Origin: Megascapheus bottae
Taxonomy: Eukaryota; Chordata; Mammalia; Rodentia; Geomyidae
Direction: 5' to 3'
NCBI GenBank assembly: GCA_024803745.1
Contig: JANJXV010000025.1
Coordinates: 22,889,110-22,953,109 of the forward strand
DNA length: 64,000 bases
Numbering within the stretch: position 1 is the first letter of the stretch; each line of letters opens with the position of its first letter. The notes under the pieces are model-generated. The model saw only the letters and a list, made by a program, of their open reading frames with translations, ran no database searches and was not told the origin of the DNA. Position numbers and translations under genes: made by a program. Shown here in pieces: positions 44,565 to 54,325 of this stretch.

Positions 44565-47500
44565 GTGAGTGACGCCCACCCCGCCCCGACCCCGACCCCG
44601 CGGACCAGACCCTGGGAACCGGCGGGCGGGGGGCGGGGCCGCCGCTGATTGGTCAGGGCCGCGGGTCTGTGGGCGGGCTTGTGAATGCAACCGGAAGTTG
44701 GTGTTCCTCTGGTGAGAGGCCCTCGTGTTAGGTCCGGGCGACTTGCCCTGCTCTGAGCACACCCGGGAGTGGGAGCAGGAAAGGGCCTGGAAGACGGGCC
44801 GCCCCGAGCCTGCTCTCAGAGTGGCGTGGGGGTGTCCACATGCAAGCATGGCCTTGTAAGGTCATCTTTGCTACTTCTGATTCAGGGCAGCAGAAGTGGT
44901 CGGTTCTTGTTTTGTAGTTGTTTCTCCTTGTACTTTCTGGACAGTCGTGAGGAAGGTGGTCTTGGAGTCTAGGGAGTATGCAGGACAGGAGGTGAAGCAG
45001 AGGAGGGCTGAGGGCCGAGGGGAGTGAGGGGGAGGGCTGTCTGGAGCCAGAGGTGGAAGTTCCTTGATGATGACCAAGGGTCCAAGTGCACTGTGCACTC
45101 AGACCCATGGAAGTCCTGTGTGTACGCCATGGTCAGGACCAGGTCAGGGGTCACGTGTCCTGAGGCAAGGAGGCCGTGGGCCCTGCTGTACCTGTCTGGA
45201 CCTTCCTGCGGTGACGACTGGGGGAGAGGGGAGCCCTGTCCACACACTGTGTAGGCTGCTGAGATTTGAACACAGGATGTGATGTAATTGATGTGGCGTG
45301 GCAGAGCTGTGGCTGGCTGTAGACAACTGAACTGTGGAGGCCAGGCACCTTTGTTCTGAGTGGGAGCATGACTCCTGTCCACCTTGCTTCTCTTGCCCTT
45401 CAAGAGCCCCTCTGTGGCCTCCTGCTGTGGGGCGAGACTCTTATCTAGGTTCTGGGTTATCTGCACAGTGGGATCACCACCTTCCTTTTAGTTCGTCTTG
45501 TAAATTCTGAACTTGGGCTTCCATGGTTGATGGGGAAGTTTTACGGTTCATGCCAAGAGTCAGAATGAAAGTGTTTTCGCCTCTCTTTGACCTTTGAAGC
45601 TGTTATGATCTTGTTTAGGAAAGTCCTGTGGACTGTGTCTAGGAACTGTGTTGTAGGAGCATTCCTTGCTGGGATGGTTCGAGGCTGCCGTGAGGACCAG
45701 CAATTCCAGATAGCCCCTGGTCCCAGTAGCCACTGTGTCTTCCTGAGGCTGCTGTACCCACCTGCCAGTGATGCCAGGTGGTGACAGATGTGTGGGGAGT
45801 GTGTGCTCCTGGACTCGAGTGGGGCTGCAATGCACTGCCACTCACTGATGGATCATGGGAACCCATAGCCAGACACAGCGGAGTCTCACACATTGAATTA
45901 AGACATGTTAAACTCTGGGAAGCACAGTGATACACGCCAGAAGCTGATATAAACCAGAAGTGGTGCTGCTGCGTGCCTGGAGTTCTGGCTATGTGCCTGC
46001 AGGCCGAAGCAAACTGTTTGAGCCTAGGGCCAGCCTGAACAACCTAGCAAGATCCTTTTCCCCCCCCCTCTTTGTTCAGTTGTGGGTCTTGAATTCAGGG
46101 CCTAGGCGCTGTCCCTGAGCTGTTTTGCTCAAAGCTAGCACTCATTACTTTGAGACACAGCTCCACTTTATTTTCTGATGGTTCATTGGAGACAAGAATC
46201 TCACAGACTTTCCTGCCCAGGCTGGCTCTGAAGTGTGAACCTCAGATCTCAGCCTCCTGAGTATCTAGGATTATTGGTGTGAGCCACCAGTGTCCAGCCA
46301 AGATCCTTTCTTATTTATTTATTTATTTTTGCTAGTCCTGGGCTTCAGCTCAGGGCCTGAGCACTGTCCTTGGACTTTCTCAAGGTTAGAGTTCTACCAC
46401 TTGAACCTCAGCACCATTTCCAGCTTTTTTTTATGTATGTGGTACCGAAGAATGGAACCTGGGTTTTCATGCATGCTAGGCAAGCAATCTACCACTAGGC
46501 CAAACTCCCAGCCCCGATCCTTTCTCTTTTAAAGAAAGGAAATTACAGGCTCAAGACTATTGTCCTGGATACTCACAAGGCTGAGCTGAGGGTCAAAGCT
46601 CCAAATCAACCTAGATTGGAAGTCTGTGAGACTACCTCCACTTAACCAGCAAAAAGCTGGAAGTGGAGCTGTGGCTCAAGTAGTAGTAAAGCACCATCCT
46701 TGAGCAAACAAACAAACAAAACCCCACAAGAGTTAGAGGCCCTGAATTCAAGCCCCATAACAAGCAAGCACACACATACAAATCAACAACAACAACAACA
46801 CCAAGAAAACACTTAAAAATGAAAAGGAGGAGGCAAGATGCTGGGGGAAGTATTTGTAAATCTTGTCCCTGATAAAATGATGAATATCTAAACATAGAGA
46901 ACCCTTAACACATAACAGTAAGAAAACATACAACCTGATTTTTTAAAAAAAAAAAAGGCAGGAGATTTGAAGAGGTAATTCCAGCAAGTTTTGCAGGTTG
47001 CACACAAGCAGTGAGAATCTTCCCAGTGTTAAGGCAAGGCAAATGAGCAGGGAAGTGGAGGGGTGGGATGGGCCCAGTGCCTGGCAGTCCAGCTCACACT
47101 TAGCGTGCAAGGTGGTGTGGGTTCAGAAGAGAACTGGGGCCACTGGCAGTCAGGTGTGGTCAGCTGGACCGAACTCTGACAGGAGAGGGGCATAGGACTG
47201 GGCACCAGCCTTGCCCTAGTGTCTGGGCAGAAGTGCAGGCTGGGTTAGGAGCCAGCACCCCTGGCACTGGGTGGAGGGGGTTGTGCTACCTCTGTGAAGC
47301 CCCAAATGACAGCAGGGCAGCCTGCCTGCCGCTGTTTGCGAGCGTCATCACAGGAGAGGCTGGCTGATGGTATCTGGGCTGAGTTTGCTAGGGCTGCGGG
47401 CAGCCTTCGTTGTGGTCTGGGGTAGGAAGCCAGCCTCTCTGGCTGTGGCGCTGCGGGAGCCTTGCTGGTGATGGGGCCGACGGCTGTAGATTGGGTTGAG

Positions 47501-50500
47501 GTTCGTTTTGTGTACGTACTAACTGGACTCCATGTGTCCCTGGGCTCAGTCTCGGCAGGATGAGCGTGGTCATCCGCTTTCAGCTGCTCTGTGTCTGGCC
47601 TGAGAGGCCCACGGCAGCCCATGTGGTGATCAGGGGGCCAGACAGCCTCTCTGCCCTCTGGCTGCCCCAGCACTGGGATTGCTCCACACTGCCAAGCCCA
47701 CTTTGTCCTATAGTGGTTCCTATTGCTACAAATTAATTATTGCCTGAATAAACAGAGCACTAAGAGAGGTTGCTTTACAACCCCCTGTGGAGCCCTATGG
47801 ACGTGGCCAGGCCTTTGATGGGCAGCAAGGTTTCCACCGAGCGGTGCCAGGCAGGGGTCCCATAGCTGCGGCGGGCAGTACCTGTGTTCTGTCCAGGAGA
47901 CGTTGCTCACTCAGAGTGCCAGCTGCCTCGCTCTCCCTTGCACAGCCCTCGTTAGCTCCAGGAGGGGTGGTTGGGGGTCACAGAGCCCCTCGAGAGGTTG
48001 GGGTGTGGACACAATCAAAGGGCAGTGCGGAGCAGCTGAGCCAGCAGCCGATTTCTGCTGGGAGTGGTGGTTCAGGGATCTAGGATTCTGGAGCCAGTGT
48101 CAGCAGGACGGTGATGGGCGGGGCTGGACCACAGGCCTCGGGCCCGGGCAGCACCCTCTGGCTTCCTGTGACCCCCCCTCCTCTCCAGCAGTGCTGCTCC
48201 AAGTGCATCTGTGGAGAGGCTTGTCCTCCCTGCCTGAGCCCACTTTTGGTGCTCCCTTCCCTCCTCCCTGTCCCCCACCTCCCGCTGGTCCAGCTGGCCA
48301 GTCACTGTCTAGAAGAGAGAAGATGGTCGAGGGGATCCTTGCCAGTGCTGCTGTGGGCGCCCCCTCACCACGCCACCCTGCCCACTTCTCAAACATGCGG
48401 CGTGTCCTCGGGAGGCCTCAGTGTCACTGCTCCCAGCTCAGGGTCACATGCCAGCTCCTGGCCAGGACTCTGTCCCTCAGCAGTCCTGTGATCTTGAGCA
48501 CGTCCCTCCTCTCCCCACCTCAGCGTCCTCTTCCCCGTTAGCCTATGGCAGCGGGCCCCTGGGGCTTATTTTTGCCCTTATTTTGTGCCTGAAAACAGTA
48601 CTTTCCATCTTTGGTGAGCACTTTAGAACAAAACTGTTTGTTGGGCAGCACCCAGGCAGCAGACTTCCTGATTGAATGCCAGCTGCTCCTGTGTGCAGTG
48701 AGCCGGGCTCTGGGCAGCCTCAGGGTGTAGGGGCCTCTGGTGTGGCAAGATTAAGTATTATTTAAGAGAAAATGAGAAACTCCACCCTCAGCAGAAAAAC
48801 CCGTGTGTTGAAGTGAACTGGAGGAGAGTCCTGGCTGAGGCCCGCCATGAACTCCCCATCTGTCCATCCGCCCATCCCTTGCATGCTTCCCCATGGGGTT
48901 CCTTGGGAGCTGATCCACTCCACAGGGGCCAGGTCCCGTGGTGCAGGCGCTGGCTCCCTGGCCTGAAGGTCTGAGCGCTCCCGGGTAGCAGCGTGTCTAC
49001 TGCCCCCTGCTCCTGGCAGTGCTTGCTGGCGTCAGGCTGCAGGCCAGGTGCAGGGGTGGTGGTACTGGGATCTGGTGTCTGGGATGAGCTCAGGTTTGCT
49101 CTGCAGGACAACGTGTGGCTCCATGCCTGCTGGCCCTCCGGCCTGGGACTGGGGATCTGGAGTCAGGCAGGCCCAAGCTTTGTGTCCAAGTTAGGGAAAC
49201 TCCAAGCAAGTTATTTAATCTCCCTGCGCCTGTTGTGTATAGAGAGGACGGTGATAACTCACCTTGCGGAGGACGTTGTCATGATGGAGTGCAGCCAGCC
49301 AGTGAGTGGGGAGCCACAGCCGCCCTTGCCCACCCACGGCCCGTGAGGACAGACGCCCTGTTACCAGACCAGACACCATCGACGTCACCAGTGCAGGCTA
49401 GACAGGCGCCGACCGTCCTGGTGAGGGCACCCTGCTCCCCCAGCATGCAGGGCTGGGGGTCAGGACCTGGCTCTCCCTATGGTTGGACTCCCTTTGCTGG
49501 CTGCAAGAAATTGCTCTGATCCAGCCCTGCCTGCATCAGCTGGGCTGTTTTGGTCGAAGCTTGCCTTTCTCAGCTGGCTGGGGCTGCTGAGAGGGGAGCA
49601 GGGCTGGCGTGGCCTCTCTGGGGTTTCCAGGACTGGAATCGTCCCCCAGGAGCACAGCTGTGGTCTTTGTGCATGAGGGGGTGGGGCTGGAGCAGTGTGG
49701 ACAGGAGGCTGGGATACGATAGGCTGGAGGTGAGCAGGCCGGGTGGCCCTCGAGAAGAGGGGGACTTCATCCAAGGTCACCCAGGTGAGGGCAGCCTTGC
49801 CCAGAGCCCTGTGACCACTGTTGGGAAGCCAGCGGGGCAGGGAAGAGTCATTCCCAGTGGACGTGGAGGAGGTTGCGGATGGGGGCTGTCCTGGGGGAGT
49901 GTGGTGTGGAGCCGAGGCCTGGTGATGGAGTTGCCACAGGTGGTTGGTCCCTGGCCCATGTGAAAACCTCCCTGGTCCTGGACCCGTTCAGGGGTCCCCT
50001 GGGCTTTCTGCACCCTCCACCCTTGGCAGGCCTCAGCTTGTTTCTGACTGCCCAGCAGGGTGCTTGTGGCTGGGCAGCCATGGGATGGATGGCAGGAGGC
50101 AGCCTGGCCTTGGTGCTGAGGCCCACCCTGTGCCTGTTTATTTCCAGGCAGTGCTCCCGTGGAGAAGCTGGAGGACTTCATCCACACCATCAACAGTGTC
50201 CTGGAGTCCTTGTACATAGAGATCAAGAAAGGAGTCACGGAAGATGACGGGAGACCCATTTATGCCCTGGTAATGGGAGGCAGCGCCCTCCAGTGGTGTG
50301 CTCAGGTGCCACAGCTCATCTCCTGGATGCTGCCGCTTGTGCTTCTGGCCTGACCCTCCCCTCCAGGGTGTGAGGGAGGCCCACCCTGAACACTGTGACC
50401 ACTTCACTTTTAGGTCAATCTCGCTACATCTTCCATTTCCAAAATGGCCACCGATTTTGCTGAGAATGAGCTGGATCTCTTCAGGAAGGCTGTAAGTGGA

Positions 50501-52818
50501 AGAGCCCCCCTTACCCACTGCGGGGTGCGGAGGTGTGTGGCGGCCCTGTGCCTTAATCCACGCCCCTGCCACGCATCTTCCAGTTGGAGTTGATCATTGA
50601 CTCCGAAAGTGGCTTTGCTTCTTCCACCAACATTTTGAACCTGGTGGATCAGCTGAAGGGTAAGAAGATGAGGAAGAAGGAGGCGGAGCAGGTGCTGCAG
50701 AAGTTCGTGCAGAACAAGTGGCTGATTGAGGTGTGTGTCCTCGAGCCTGGCTCATTCACAACCCTCTCCCCGGTTATCTGCTCATGTCCGGGAGCTGGCC
50801 CCATGCCCACTGGGATGCCCTCAGGGGCCCCGCGAGGGGGCCTTGGGTTGTGGTGGCTCAGCTGGCAGCTCTCCTGTGAGCCACACTTTACTGGCCACAT
50901 GCCAGGAGGTGAGAGGGAGGAGAGGGAGAAGAGAGGCTCCAGCTCCTGGGGGCTTCCAGCCCCGGGCCAGGACTGGCTTCTACTTTGGAACAGAGCCTGC
51001 AATCTCCAGCTCCCGTGGTGGTGGCATAAGGGCTACTGGGTGGGAGGGAGGGGCCTGGCTGGGGGGAGAGCCCCTGCCCAGGATGGAAGAGGCTTTTGGT
51101 CCTTTCCCAGCACTGAAAACAAATTCCTGCTTGCAAGATGGAGGCACAGCCTACCTCCCCTAAGTGGAGGGAGTGCCTGGGCAGTGGGACAGGCTTCTTT
51201 TTTCCTGGCCTCTGCTCCCGCATGCTGACCCAGTTAGTGTGTATTGCCACCACCCCTGACTCTGGATGGGATCAGACCAACTGAGGCCAAGGGATTTGCA
51301 GAGCCTACCCAGCGCCAGAGCCGGGCCTGCCAGGTGTCCCTGCTGCTCCGCTGCAAAGCTGACCACACAGCCCTGCCTTGGCCAGTGTCCTCAGGCCATG
51401 CCGTGGGGACTGGCCAGAGGTGGGAGTCAGGAGGCCCCGCATCGTGGCCTGTCCCCTCTCCTTGTGGCCTCTTCTCCACCGGCCTGGGTGGGTCTTTTGC
51501 AGCTCCACGCGGCTTTCTGAGCGTGCTGGGTGCTGGCAGCAGGCCTGGGCCCAGGGCTTGTCGTGGGGCTCCTCCCCTCCTTGTGTGCACACGGAACCCC
51601 ACAACAGAGGGCGCGGGCAGGGGTGGGGGTGGGGGTGCTGTCTTCTACGTCTCTGCCTCAGTTTCCCTGGTGGGAGGCACTGCCATGAGGGCCGTTGTCT
51701 GGGGCTGTGGTGGAACGTGCACCCTCGCGCTTTGAGCTCGGGGCTGGGGATGAGCGGAAGCGTGGCGCTGGCTGAGCGCCGGGCATGGCCGGCTCTGCGC
51801 CCGCAGAAGGAAGGCGAGTTCACCCTGCACAGCCGCGCCATCCTGGAGATGGAGCAGTACATCCGCGAGACGCACCCGGACGCCGTGAAGACCTGCAACA
51901 TCTGCCGGGGCCTCCTCATCCAGGTGTGTGTGTGTGGGGGGGGGGAAGGGGGCGGGGCCTCCTCATCCAGGTGTGTGTGTGTGGGGGGGAGGAGGGGGCG
52001 GGGCCTCCTCATCCAGGTGTGTGTGTGGGGCGGGAAGGGGGCGAGGCCTGCTCATCCAGGTGTGTGTGGGGAGGGGGCGGGGCTTCCTCATCCAGGTGTG
52101 TGGGGGGGAGGGGCGGGGCCTCCTCATCCAGGTGTGTGGGGGGGAGGGGCGGGGCCTCCTCATCCAGGTGTGTGTGGGGGAGGGGCGGTGCCTCCTCATC
52201 CAGGTGTGTGTGTGGGGCGGGAAGGGGGCGAGGCCTGCTCATCCAGGTGTGTGTGGGGGCGGTCCTCCTCATCCAGGTGTGGGGGGCGGGGCCTCCTCAT
52301 CCAGGTGTGTGTGGGCGGGGCCTCCTCATCCAGGTGGGAGAGCGGGCGGGCCTCCTCCTCCGCCTGCGGGAGGCAGAGCACGGGCGGGGCCTGGTCCTGC
52401 TGCCCTCGGGGGTCCTCTGGTTTTGCTGTCCCTTCGCCCTGCCGTGCTTTGAGGGCATCACAGGCATCGAGCTGGGGCTGGGCTTCGCATTTACAGTCAG
52501 CCCTTCCTGGTGGTGACGGCCCGCGTCGGCCTCTGGTTTCAGGGCCAAAGCTGCGAGACGTGCGGCATCCGGATGCACCTGCCGTGCGTGGCCAAGTACT
52601 TCCGGTCAGCGGCCGAGCCGCGCTGCCCGCACTGCAACGACTACTGGCCCCACGAGATTCCAGGTGCGCGGCCGGGCCTCGGGGGGCCGGGAGACACGCC
52701 GAGCCCGCGCCTCACACCGCGCCCTTCTTCCCTTGCAGAAGTCTTCGACCCGGAGAAGGAGAGGGACGCCGGCGTGCCCAGGCAGAGCAGAAGGTCCCTG
52801 CGGGCCCGGCAGCACTAG
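44405..52818 (+). CDS. NSMCE1: NSE1, non-SMC element 1 of the SMC5/6 complex (7 coding exons)
   Basis: NSE1 is the RING-type subunit of the nuclear SMC5/6 complex. It binds NSE3 and NSE4 through winged-helix domains and supports DNA repair. Coding exons on the plus strand: 44405-44564, 50148-50269, 50414-50491, 50584-50730, 51807-51923, 52543-52663, 52739-52818. They sum to 825 bases, 274 residues; human has 266. Nearly every segment matches human, e.g. [34 protein letters not shown] and [20 protein letters not shown]. The variant RING has ligands C199, C202, C212, C215, H220, C223, C236 and C239. The N-terminus carries about eight extra residues before MTDVHRRF. A tandem repeat starts at the end of the fifth coding exon. 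Confidence 0.97.
44565..50147 (+). other. NSMCE1: NSMCE1 intron 2
   Basis: 5.6 kb. SINEs lie at 46068-46305 and 46325-46517 (minus) and 46530-46770 (plus), with an AAC run at 46781-46801. The remaining sequence is unique and moderately GC-rich; I see no exon or other gene in it. Confidence 0.75.
50148..50269 (+). CDS. NSMCE1: NSMCE1 coding exon 2
   Basis: Encodes [20 protein letters not shown] and [13 protein letters not shown]. Acceptor tttccag, donor CTG|gtaatg. Confidence 0.96.
50414..50491 (+). CDS. NSMCE1: NSMCE1 coding exon 3
   Basis: 26 codons, [20 protein letters not shown] onwards. Acceptor cttttag, donor GCT|gtaagt. Confidence 0.96.
50584..50730 (+). CDS. NSMCE1: NSMCE1 coding exon 4
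   Basis: 49 codons including [20 protein letters not shown] and the basic helix [12 protein letters not shown]. Donor GAG|gtgtgt. Confidence 0.96.
50731..51806 (+). other. NSMCE1: NSMCE1 intron 5
   Basis: About 1.1 kb of unique GC-rich sequence without SINEs. No further exon seen. Confidence 0.8.
51807..51923 (+). CDS. NSMCE1: NSMCE1 coding exon 5 (first half of the RING)
   Basis: 39 codons from [19 protein letters not shown] to [10 protein letters not shown], supplying the first two zinc ligands. Its last 15 or so bases and its donor CAG|gtgtgtg are the first unit of the tandem repeat that fills the intron. Confidence 0.96.
51907..52345 (+). repeat. NSMCE1: Tandem repeat of exon end plus splice donor, 12 copies
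   Basis: Each unit contains CCTCCTCATCCAG|GTGTG, i.e. the exon end encoding LLIQ and the 5' splice site, followed by a G-rich spacer such as ggggcgggaagggggc. Donor GTs lie at 51924, 51971, 52017, 52060, 52096, 52132, 52168, 52204, 52247, 52277, 52305 and 52334. Unit lengths are 47, 46, 43, 36, 36, 36, 36, 43, 30, 28 and 29 bases. The first copy is the true exon boundary; the rest lie in the intron. A degenerate unit (cctcctcctccgcctgc) follows. The minus strand reads [11 protein letters not shown] repeats in places, which is an artefact of 36-bp units. Confidence 0.97.
52543..52663 (+). CDS. NSMCE1: NSMCE1 coding exon 6 (second half of the RING)
   Basis: [20 protein letters not shown] and [13 protein letters not shown] supply the remaining zinc ligands. 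Acceptor ggtttcag, donor G|gtgcgc. Confidence 0.96.
52739..52818 (+). CDS. NSMCE1: NSMCE1 last coding exon
   Basis: Encodes [20 protein letters not shown] and ends SLRARQH with TAG at 52816-52818, matching the human C-terminus LRSRQH. Confidence 0.95.
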
Positions 52819-52883
52819 GCCTCCCCTCCGCCAGGCCGCCGCACACTCCCCCTTCCTCCCTTGTGTCCTGTTGACCTGTTTGG

Positions 52884-52889
52884 AATAAA
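52884..52889 (+). terminator. NSMCE1: NSMCE1 poly(A) signal (AATAAA)
   Basis: A canonical signal 66 bases after the stop codon gives a very short 3' UTR. Confidence 0.9.
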
Positions 52890-52909
52890 GCCGCCCTGCG
52901 CTGCCACTG

Positions 52910-54160
52910 TGGAGGCCTCGCCCGGGATGGCTGGGTGAAGCCTGAAGACTGCCTGTCTCCACCTGGCCAGGCTGGGGGCTGGAGGTGAGGCCTTGAACTC
53001 AAGGCCCCGAGTTCAAATCCCACATTATTTTCCAAAAAAGAAAAAGGCCCTGACCTGGCCTCCCAGGGTGTGTCAGCTACTCAGGACCTGGGCTGGCCTG
53101 TTCTTCCCCCAGACCCATTTTGTCCCCTCCGTGTGGAAGCATGTTCACTGGCTGCCACTGCCCATGCCTGTTCTGCCTGTTGTCACTCATAGTACCCCAC
53201 CCCTCAGCCCCACCCAGCCTGCCTGCCACCCACCACCACAGCTGCCACCAGGAAGCTCCATGCAGATGCCAGACCTATGCCAACTCCTGGTCTTCCTGCC
53301 AACGTGACCCAAGGGCATCTGCACAGTGCTAGCTCCAGCCTGGCACCCGTCCCAGCCAGCGCCTCCTCGTCCACTGCCCTCCTGGCTTACCTGGGTCCCC
53401 GTGGGGATCCTAGGCACATGAGACCAGGCTACCCCTTCAGTGCCATCTCCTGTCTTGCCCCCAGCCCCACTTGGCTTGGTGCCCTGCCCGGTGGCCAGCA
53501 CGGGGTGATGGTGTGGAGCAGGCTCTGGGCCTGCTGCATTTCCTTCAGCCGGGAAAGGGCCGGGTGTGCCCCCTGCAGGGCGCAGGCGTGAACTGCAGCT
53601 ATGCGCCCTCTGAACTGTAGAGGAGTTGTGCACATAGATAGTTCATGAAAGCAGCAGCTCCCTTCCTCCCTCCCTGGAAGCCTCAGCTCCTGGCTGTGTG
53701 CAGGGGACGCCTGGCTCGTCCTGCCAGCTTCCCAGCCTACAGTGCAGGTGGCAGCCTTCAGGCCTGCCCACACTCTCGTTGGCCTCCTTCGGTTCCCAAG
53801 CCTGGCCCTGGCACTTAAGTGGCATCTGTCTGGATGGTGAAACACACAAGCTTTAAATCGCATCCTTTCTGTTTACTTTTACATTATTGAGATTCAACAA
53901 ATAGACAAGAAGTAGGAAGGCAAAGAGATACATCTAGGCTTCCCTCATCCCTGCAGCCACACCTCCTGGACTCTAGTGTTCAGCCACGGGGTTGTGTTAG
54001 AGTCCAGCGTCAGGGCACTGCAAGCACAGGCTGTTGCCAGCTATGCCAGGCCTCGGCTGCCCATGCCCAAGTGAGCCGGTTGTGCAACCCTGGTGCCTAG
54101 AGCTGGGGCTCCCCTAGGGCGCAGGCTCCCTCCTGCCGGTCCAGCTGCTGGCTTGTGTGG
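52910..54160. other. Convergent spacer and KDM8 3' UTR
   Basis: 1.25 kb between the NSMCE1 end and the KDM8 stop codon. I found no canonical AATAAA or ATTAAA for KDM8 on the minus strand here; an AATAAT near 53,885 is the nearest candidate. Otherwise unique sequence. Confidence 0.6.
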
Positions 54161-54325
54161 CTAGGACCACCAGAAGCTGACCGAGAAGCTCAAATCTAGC
54201 GCACGCACGTAGTGCCAGTGTTTTTCGGGGATGAAGAGGGTCTCCCCAGGAGACAGGATGCAGGACAGGAAGGGGGCCTCGGCGAACTTGGGGAACCTCT
54301 CCAGGTCTGGGTTTTCCACATCCAC
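54161..54325 (-). CDS. KDM8: KDM8 last coding exon
   Basis: [20 protein letters not shown] through the distal iron ligand His400 to SVSFWWS and TAG at 54163-54161. Confidence 0.96.
   Translation of the reverse strand: MDVENPDLERFPKFAEAPFLSCILSPGETLFIPEKHWHYVRALDLSFSVSFWWS

Noticed and set aside
51963..52381. Minus-strand [11 protein letters not shown] repeat protein
   Set aside because: It arises because several repeat units are 36 bases, a multiple of three; antisense to NSMCE1 with no start or splice context.
51378..52874. 498-codon plus-strand frame through NSMCE1 exon 5, the repeat and beyond
   Set aside because: Only the exon part is homologous to NSE1. The rest is repeat and intron that happens to lack stops; it is kept only as the basis for possible isoforms.
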